The notes under the pieces are model-generated. The model worked only from the letters and a program-made list of their open reading frames with translations. It was not told where the DNA came from and did not search any database. From JAVEVH01 sp964430365 (GTDB lineage: Bacteria; Patescibacteriota; Dojkabacteria; SC72), in contig CAYSEU010000045.1 of NCBI GenBank assembly GCA_964430365.1, positions 1-6,007 on the forward strand: a stretch of 6,007 nucleotides of DNA, written 5' to 3'. Below, in pieces: positions 1 to 4,331 of the stretch. Position 1 is the first letter of the stretch. Each line of letters begins with the position of its first letter. Both the position numbers and the translations under genes were made by a program.

Positions 1-1
1 A

Positions 2-469
2 ATGAGAGGTAAGAGATCTAAAAAAAGAATAATAGCAAAAGATAGAAAATATAATGATGAAGTTATAGGTAGACTAATCAATAAAGTAATGCAGGGTGGA
101 AGAAAGGTAGTTGCTGAAGAATTAGTATACTCTGCAATAGAATCAGGAGCTCAAAAGAGTAAAACTCCAGCAATAGAGTTTGTACATACCAGTATTGATA
201 ACATTAGACCTGCTTTAGAGATTAAATCTAGAAGAGTAGGAGGAGCTAACTATTCTGTACCAACACCTGTTAGTCCAAGAAGACAAGAGACATTAGCAGT
301 AAGATGGTTAGTGGATGTAGCTAGATCTAAAACAGGTAAATCTTTTGATAAGCTATTAGAAACAGAATTAGTAAATGCATTTAATGGAGAGGGAGACGCT
401 ATCAAAAAGAAGAGTGATGTAGAGAGAATGGCAGAGGCTAATAAAGCATTTGCTCATTTTAGATGGTAA
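2..469 (+). CDS. rpsG: 30S ribosomal protein S7
   Basis: This is the small-subunit protein S7, which binds the 3' major domain of 16S rRNA, nucleates assembly of the 30S head and contacts E-site tRNA. The 155-residue length matches the usual ~156. Family landmarks are the basic N-terminus MRGKRSKK, the segment DNIRPALEIKSRRVGG at about 67-82 with the RRVGG beta-hairpin region, the AVRW motif near 98-101, and the hallmark C-terminus RMAEANKAFAHFRW. The ATG at base 2 gives the expected N-terminus, so the gene looks complete although its ribosome binding site and any upstream rpsL lie outside the window. The usual str-operon follower fusA is absent: a terminator and a convergent glycosyltransferase gene come next. 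The identification is secure. Confidence 0.98.
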   Translation: MRGKRSKKRIIAKDRKYNDEVIGRLINKVMQGGRKVVAEELVYSAIESGAQKSKTPAIEFVHTSIDNIRPALEIKSRRVGGANYSVPTPVSPRRQETLAVRWLVDVARSKTGKSFDKLLETELVNAFNGEGDAIKKKSDVERMAEANKAFAHFRW

Positions 470-491
470 TATTCTTTCAAATAGAAACTTT

Positions 492-516
492 AAAAGGAAG
501 GGTAACCTTCCTTTTT
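492..516. terminator. Bidirectional rho-independent terminator between rpsG and the glycosyltransferase gene
   Basis: A perfect 10-bp stem (492-501 with 506-515) closes on a GTAA loop, which is a GNRA-type tetraloop in RNA. The outer four pairs are A:T, giving a T run after the stem on the + strand and a shorter T-rich run (TTTTAAAGTTT) on the - strand. It lies 23 bases after the rpsG stop and just touches the TAA of the convergent gene at 515-517, so it can end transcription from both sides. Confidence 0.93.
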
Positions 517-1453
517 ATTTAGTACTTTCTACTCTAACCCAAGTTTTAGAGAAATCTTTTTTAATAATTACCCTCTCCCAATATATTCTTATCCAAGTAA
601 ACAGTCTTACTGGAAATAGAGTAAGTGACCATATTAACTCTTTAAGATTTTTAGGATATCTTAATACAAAGAAAGCATAGGGTAATTCTATGAATAAGCT
701 CCTACTCTGTTTGTCCTTTTTAAATATCCCATACCTTTTTAATTGAATAAAACCACCTATAGATCTTACTTTCTGTTTGTAATAATCAGTAAGAGTAGTA
801 GGATATTTAACATAGCACTTAGCTTTAGGTGCATACCCAATCTGTTTAGCCATATTTCTAATGGAGTAAGAAATATATGCATCATCTGAGAGGACATCAT
901 TGGGTATCTCAATATTAATCTTTCTAATAGCCATAATATATCCACTCATAGGGAAGAAATTCTCATTACTTTTGTAATATCCCTTACCATTTACTCTCTC
1001 TAACTGTTTACTCCTTCTATGATGCCCTGAATCAGAGAGAAGATTACCCCAATATCCCATCATACTTTCTTTAGTATCATCTGATACTGGTCTACCACTT
1101 ACACCATATATTTCTTTATCTTCGAATGGTTGTAAGAGGTATTTAATAGCGTCTCTTTCGAAATATGTATCACCATCTGTAAATATTAAGATATCTCCCT
1201 TAGCTTCTTTTAAGGCTAATTTTAAAGCATACGGTTTACCTTTTTGGGGATCTTGTATCTGTATATATTCACTCTTAGAGAGAGAAAGAGTATTTGCTTC
1301 CTTCAATCCTGCATCTAACGTTTCTTTATCTGGGGATAGTTGTAATATCTCAAAGTCATCTTTTAATCCAGAGTATCTCCTATCTGCAATACATCTAATA
1401 CATTTAGCAATTGTATTAGGTTCTTTCCAAGATGTAATAATAATGGATATCAT
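515..1453 (-). CDS. Glycosyltransferase family 2 protein
   Basis: This 312-residue protein looks like a GT-A-fold, inverting family-2 glycosyltransferase, which moves a sugar from a nucleotide-sugar donor to an acceptor, commonly a cell-surface glycan or lipid. The N-terminus (SIIITSWKEP, 3-12) is the first beta strand and nucleotide-binding loop of the fold. KGKPYALKLA (71-80) resembles the conserved KGKxxALN segment. TDGD at 92-95 is the metal-binding DxD-type motif. SDDAYIS (189-195) fits the ED/DD catalytic-base position, and QKVRS (227-231) aligns with the QxxRW motif of processive family members, with Ser for Trp. Residues about 252-295 are hydrophobic and aromatic with interspersed Arg/Lys, suggesting membrane association but not clear transmembrane spans. 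The gene follows rplY by 40 bases on the same strand. I see no SD before the ATG at 1453 and no convincing promoter, so read-through from rplY is likely. Donor and acceptor cannot be assigned. Confidence 0.88.
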   Translation of the reverse strand: MISIIITSWKEPNTIAKCIRCIADRRYSGLKDDFEILQLSPDKETLDAGLKEANTLSLSKSEYIQIQDPQKGKPYALKLALKEAKGDILIFTDGDTYFERDAIKYLLQPFEDKEIYGVSGRPVSDDTKESMMGYWGNLLSDSGHHRRSKQLERVNGKGYYKSNENFFPMSGYIMAIRKINIEIPNDVLSDDAYISYSIRNMAKQIGYAPKAKCYVKYPTTLTDYYKQKVRSIGGFIQLKRYGIFKKDKQSRSLFIELPYAFFVLRYPKNLKELIWSLTLFPVRLFTWIRIYWERVIIKKDFSKTWVRVESTK

Positions 1454-1493
1454 TGTAGATTATCATACAAAAAAGTATAAAAAGGAATATGAC

Positions 1494-2147
1494 TTACTCT
1501 GTAGCTGATTCTTCTGTACCTTCTTCTCCTTCAGCTCCTTCCTCTGTTTCTCCTTCTTCTCCCTCTGCTACTACTGGCTCTATCTCTTCAATCTTTTGAG
1601 CTTCCGTAATGGTTACAATAGCTGCACTAGCTTGATCATCATTTATTAATGACATACCCTCTGGTAATTTAATATCATCAACATTAATAGTTTGTCCTGG
1701 GTGAGTTAGATTAGAAATGTCAATTTCAATATCAGGTTGTAATTTTGCTAATTGACACTTAACATCAATACTATCTAATACGTTAATCAATACTCCTAAG
1801 TTATTCTTAACTGCTGGAGATATACCTACTAATCTAAATGGAATTGTAAATACCATTGAAGCTTTCTCATCTATTTCAAAAAGAGATACATGATTAATTT
1901 CTTCTGTTACTGGATTAATACCAAATTCTTTAACTAAAGATTTAAAGGTCTCTTTTCCAAACTCAGTATTTAAGATTGTAGTAGAGGTTGTATTTCTGTA
2001 TAACCAATCTGCATCAGAGGAATCAATAGAGACATTCCTAGATTCTCCTTTAGAGTTATATACTACTGCTGGTGTTAATCCTTCTTTTTTAAGGTTTTTT
2101 ACCTTCTTACCAGTAATTTCTCTTTTTTGTAGTGTTAGTTTTTCCAT
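1494..2147 (-). CDS. rplY: 50S ribosomal protein L25 / general stress protein CTC
   Basis: This 217-residue protein is the long, two-domain (CTC/TL5) form of L25, which binds 5S rRNA in the central protuberance of the large subunit. The N-terminal 5S-binding domain spans about 1-92 (REITGKKVKNLKKEGLTPAVVY, split here as REITGKKVK at 9-17 and EGLTPAVVY at 22-30), ending in NHVSLFEID. The C-terminal beta domain spans about 97-182, with VFTIPFRLVG at 99-108, DISNLTHPGQ at 143-152 and DIKLPEGM at 158-165. Residues 186-217 form a Glu/Gly-rich acidic tail, common in long L25 proteins. The ATG at 2147 was chosen because it gives the family N-terminus MEKL; the ATG at 2186 lies inside the -35 box of the promoter just upstream. 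The glycosyltransferase gene follows after 40 bases. Confidence 0.96.
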   Translation of the reverse strand: MEKLTLQKREITGKKVKNLKKEGLTPAVVYNSKGESRNVSIDSSDADWLYRNTTSTTILNTEFGKETFKSLVKEFGINPVTEEINHVSLFEIDEKASMVFTIPFRLVGISPAVKNNLGVLINVLDSIDVKCQLAKLQPDIEIDISNLTHPGQTINVDDIKLPEGMSLINDDQASAAIVTITEAQKIEEIEPVVAEGEEGETEEGAEGEEGTEESATE

Positions 2148-2157
2148 AACGAGTGAA

Positions 2158-2186
2158 AGTATAGCAAAGATAAAGTGATTAATCAA
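2158..2186 (-). promoter_or_regulatory. Sigma70-type promoter of rplY, nearly leaderless
   Basis: Read on the - strand, a -35 box TTGATT (2181-2186) and a -10 box TATACT (2158-2163) are separated by exactly 17 bp, with an extended -10 TGC at 2164-2166. Transcription starting about 7 bases past the -10 would begin near 2150-2152, only 3-5 bases before the rplY ATG at 2147. There is no Shine-Dalgarno sequence, as expected for a leaderless-type message. Confidence 0.78.
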
Positions 2187-2221
2187 TAAGAAAAGGGACT
2201 TTTTGGAAGCATGTGTAAACT

Positions 2222-2902
2222 TTAGAAGTCTATAGAATTTAGAGCATCTAAGTCTTCCATTTTTTTATCCTCTTCTGTTTTTTCGGGTACATATGCAGCA
2301 GCATTTTCTCTTGCAATTTCAGCTTCTCTATCTCTTAATTCCTTTCTTTTTTGTACTTCTTCTCTCGCAATCTGAATTGCCTCTTTTACATCTTCAGGTT
2401 TTGCTCTCTCTAAAGTTCCATACTCTCCATTTTGTTCATCTAGGGTGAACTTAAAATCATACTCGTTTACATTATTTCCTAGTAGCAAACTCTCTTTTGA
2501 AGAATTGTCTCCATGCTTATAATACTGTGGAAAATTACCAATAGCCTCCAAATATTGCCCTTGAAAAGGAGCTTCAAATTTTTCAGTTGTTTTTAAGACT
2601 CGTAATCCATGGTCTGTTGCTATCAATCTTTTATATATCTTCTCCTCACCATTTTCCTCTAAAACAGGTTTAGGAAATATTGCATAGGTCTCATTAACAC
2701 GAGTTTTCCCAGTATCCTGATCTGTTATTACACGATATCTCTTAATATATATATTATCCCCAGCCTGAGAGAACTCATTATCTAACTTCTGAAGAACCTC
2801 TTTTGATTTCTCTCTCACTATTTCTTCTGTGGTTTTCTGAGGATCATATGAAGATTGTGGTGTGCCAAAAGGTTTGTTTTCTGTTAAATCCATAATAAAC
2901 AT
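2222..2902 (-). CDS. Uncharacterised acidic protein encoded divergently from hrcA
   Basis: I do not recognise this family. The 226-residue product is hydrophilic and strongly charged, with no signal peptide or membrane segment, so it is probably cytoplasmic. Numbered from the second ATG (2893), residues 1-25 are polar and probably disordered, and 22-42 look helical. Residues 48-155 are mixed, with beta-like segments such as IYIKRYRVI, ETYAIFPKP and YDFKFTLDE. Residues 166-198 form a long Arg/Glu/Lys-rich helix with coiled-coil character, followed by an acidic tail ending in NSIDF. The start is uncertain: ATG 2902 is the first after the predicted promoter, ATG 2893 is three codons in, and neither has a Shine-Dalgarno. 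Composition matches its neighbours, which argues against recent transfer. It is transcribed away from the heat-shock operon and sits upstream of rplY. No function is claimed. Confidence 0.82.
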   Translation of the reverse strand: MFIMDLTENKPFGTPQSSYDPQKTTEEIVREKSKEVLQKLDNEFSQAGDNIYIKRYRVITDQDTGKTRVNETYAIFPKPVLEENGEEKIYKRLIATDHGLRVLKTTEKFEAPFQGQYLEAIGNFPQYYKHGDNSSKESLLLGNNVNEYDFKFTLDEQNGEYGTLERAKPEDVKEAIQIAREEVQKRKELRDREAEIARENAAAYVPEKTEEDKKMEDLDALNSIDF

Positions 2903-2921
2903 AATTTGAAATTATTAATTT

Positions 2922-2950
2922 ATTCTATACATATTAAAAAATATTTACAA
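2922..2950 (-). promoter_or_regulatory. Probable promoter of the uncharacterised gene
   Basis: On the - strand a -35-like TTGTAA (2945-2950) and a -10-like TAGAAT (2922-2927, five of six consensus bases) are 17 bp apart. The start would fall near 2915, leaving a leader of about 13 bases to ATG 2902 or 22 to ATG 2893. Its -35 box is only 4 bp from the -35 box of the opposing hrcA promoter, so the two are back to back. The match is moderate and the region is very AT-rich, so chance resemblance is possible. Confidence 0.5.
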
Positions 2951-2954
2951 ATTA

Positions 2955-2983
2955 TTGACACATTTTAAATTTACCCATATACT
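2955..2983 (+). promoter_or_regulatory. Sigma70-type promoter of the hrcA-grpE-dnaK operon
   Basis: A perfect -35 box TTGACA (2955-2960), a 17-bp spacer and TATACT (2978-2983, five of six) make this the strongest promoter in the window. The start is expected near 2990, inside the CIRCE operator that begins 2 bp after the -10 box. A bound HrcA dimer would therefore block initiation. This is the classical arrangement for HrcA-controlled operons. Confidence 0.92.
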
Positions 2984-2984
2984 C

Positions 2985-3011
2985 TTAGCAGATAACCTTA
3001 AGGAGTGCTAA
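2985..3011 (+). promoter_or_regulatory. CIRCE operator (HrcA binding site) with degenerate left arm
   Basis: The site reads TTAGCAGAT, nine bases, GAGTGCTAA, against the consensus TTAGCACTC-N9-GAGTGCTAA. The right arm (3003-3011) matches at all nine positions. The left arm (2985-2993) keeps the outer TTAGCA but has GAT in place of CTC, so 15 of 18 arm positions match. Its position between the -10 box and the hrcA start codon is canonical. CIRCE is the known HrcA repressor site, so hrcA is probably autoregulated together with grpE and dnaK. Confidence 0.9.
3000..3005 (+). promoter_or_regulatory. Shine-Dalgarno of hrcA, overlapping CIRCE
   Basis: AAGGAG lies 7 bases before the hrcA ATG at 3013, an ideal spacing, and fixes that start. 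Its last three bases are the first three of the CIRCE right arm. It is the only clear Shine-Dalgarno seen before any gene in this window. Confidence 0.85.
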
Positions 3012-3012
3012 T

Positions 3013-3741
3013 ATGCAAACTATAACGGAAAGACAGAGAGAAATATTAATGGCAATCATTAGGGAATTTATGAATAGTGCTGATGAGGTAGGTTCTTTAG
3101 CTCTTTTAGAAAAATATAAGCTTGGAGTTAGCTCAGCTACTATTAGAAATGAAATGGCTAAGTTAATGGAATTAGGATTACTAGAAAAAAGTCATATCTC
3201 ATCTGGTAGATATCCAACAGATCAAGCCTTAAGAATGTATGTAAGTAATATATTAGGTAGTAGTTCTTTAAATCCATTAATTACTGTAGAAATTAGACAA
3301 GGAATATTTAGAGATAGATTTTCTAAGGAGTCCGTAGTTAACGCTATATTAAAAATACTCTCTGAAGAAACAGAATCGGTAGCCTTCATTGTAATAGATA
3401 ATATATCTAGGTATTGGGGTATCTCTAATCTCTTTAAATATGAAGAACTAAGAGAATGGGAGAAACTACAAAGAGTAATAAATATATTAGAAGATAGCGA
3501 TTTCTTAAATAATATGATGAGAAAATATAGTGGTTCAGGAGTATCCTTAGTTATCGGTGAAGAATCTGGCATAAAGGGATTGGGAGAGTGTTCGATGGTA
3601 TTTACAACATTACCATTCTGGGATACCAATAATGCTCATATTGGAATACTAGGGTCTAAAAGGATGGATTACGCAAGAAGTGTTCCAGCACTTAGAGAGG
3701 TACAATCCTCTATGAAAAATGCTATGAGAGGTTGGAGTTAA
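3013..3741 (+). CDS. hrcA: Heat-inducible transcription repressor HrcA (short form)
   Basis: HrcA is the dimeric repressor that binds CIRCE and releases it after heat shock; in studied bacteria its activity depends on a chaperone. The N-terminal winged-helix domain covers about 1-78: TERQREILMAII (5-16), a helix-turn-helix with VSSATIRNEMAKL (39-51), and the wing HISSGRYPT (61-69; the family usually has HTSAGRIPT). The C-terminal GAF-like domain is recognisable in VSLVIGEES (177-185) and in the hallmark IGILGSKRMDYARSVPAL (210-227), which corresponds to family IGPxRMDYxxVxPL. At 242 residues it is about 100 shorter than typical HrcA (~340). Both ends align, so the missing part is in the middle, around 85-170. 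The start is set by the Shine-Dalgarno at 3000-3005. It is first in the operon, and the TAA is 20 bases before grpE. Confidence 0.95.
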   Translation: MQTITERQREILMAIIREFMNSADEVGSLALLEKYKLGVSSATIRNEMAKLMELGLLEKSHISSGRYPTDQALRMYVSNILGSSSLNPLITVEIRQGIFRDRFSKESVVNAILKILSEETESVAFIVIDNISRYWGISNLFKYEELREWEKLQRVINILEDSDFLNNMMRKYSGSGVSLVIGEESGIKGLGECSMVFTTLPFWDTNNAHIGILGSKRMDYARSVPALREVQSSMKNAMRGWS

Positions 3742-3761
3742 AATATATATATCAATACTGT

Positions 3762-4313
3762 ATGAAAAATATTAAAAACACAAAAAGTGTTATAGAGAAA
3801 AAGACTGAAAAAAAAGAGGCAGAGGAATTAAGAAATAGTATAGAGGAGTTGGCTTTAACAATAGATAAGGTAGAAGATGAGAAGTTAGAGATAGTTAATC
3901 AATTAAAGAGAGCATTAGCGGATTACCAAAATTTAGAAGCTAATACCCAAAAAAGATTAACACTCTTGTATATGCAATCCAGGAGAGGATTAGCAGAGAA
4001 GTTAATACCAATAGTTGATGATTTAACTATGGCTGTAAGAAGTAAAGAGAATATTAAATTTGATCAACAGGGTGAATCATGGGCTAATGGTGTTGTAGAG
4101 ATATTAAGTAATTTAGAAAAGAGTTTAGAAGAGATTGGTCTTAAAAAATACCTACCTGAGAAAGGAAGTAAGTTTGAACCAAATATACATGAAGCATTGA
4201 GTGTGATAGAGGGAGAAGTGCCAGGAGTAATATACGATGTGATACAACCTGGATATATATTAGATGATACCGTTATAAGACCATCTAGGGTTGTAGTAAC
4301 TAAAAGTAAATAA
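3762..4313 (+). CDS. grpE: Nucleotide exchange factor GrpE
   Basis: GrpE is the homodimeric cochaperone that releases ADP from DnaK so the substrate cycle can continue. The 183-residue protein has a Lys/Glu-rich N-terminal coiled coil (about 10-55) leading into the family motif LKRALADYQNL (48-58). The four-helix dimerisation region includes LAEKLIPIVDDL (78-89). The C-terminal beta-wing head that contacts the DnaK ATPase domain contains FEPNIHEAL (138-146), PGVIYDVIQPGY (154-165) and VIRPSRVVVTK (171-181). ATG 3762 was chosen because it gives a normal hydrophilic N-terminus. An upstream in-frame TTG (3732) would overlap the end of hrcA, but no well-spaced Shine-Dalgarno supports either. It is co-transcribed with hrcA and dnaK, with short gaps on both sides. 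Confidence 0.95.
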   Translation: MKNIKNTKSVIEKKTEKKEAEELRNSIEELALTIDKVEDEKLEIVNQLKRALADYQNLEANTQKRLTLLYMQSRRGLAEKLIPIVDDLTMAVRSKENIKFDQQGESWANGVVEILSNLEKSLEEIGLKKYLPEKGSKFEPNIHEALSVIEGEVPGVIYDVIQPGYILDDTVIRPSRVVVTKSK

Positions 4314-4331
4314 TTTTTTAATAATATTAAA

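Noticed and set aside
450..680. Open frame on the + strand across the rpsG end and the glycosyltransferase 3' end
   Set aside because: It overlaps two well-supported genes and the terminator, and its translation resembles no known protein.
1454..1493. Possible separate promoter for the glycosyltransferase gene (TATGAT near the ATG on the - strand)
   Set aside because: There is a -10-like hexamer but no -35 box at suitable spacing in this very AT-rich gap, so read-through from rplY explains expression equally well.
1497..1580. Pyrimidine-rich repeat-like tract on the + strand
   Set aside because: It is the reverse complement of GAA/GAG/GGA codons for the acidic L25 tail, not an independent repeat.
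2148..2186. Longer L25 starting at ATG 2186
   Set aside because: The extra 13 residues are hydrophobic and absent from the family, and that ATG overlaps the predicted -35 box.
2189..2206. Possible terminator after the uncharacterised gene (AAAAG-TCC-CTTTT on the - strand)
   Set aside because: The stem is only five mostly A:T pairs with a three-base loop, and the T run after it is broken. It is too weak to call.
3222..3629. Open frame on the - strand inside hrcA
   Set aside because: It lies wholly antisense to a recognisable gene and its translation is a low-complexity Ser/Ile/Leu product typical of antisense frames.
3732..3761. Longer GrpE starting at TTG 3732
   Set aside because: It would overlap the end of hrcA, lacks a well-placed Shine-Dalgarno and adds residues not typical of GrpE. 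ATG 3762 is preferred.
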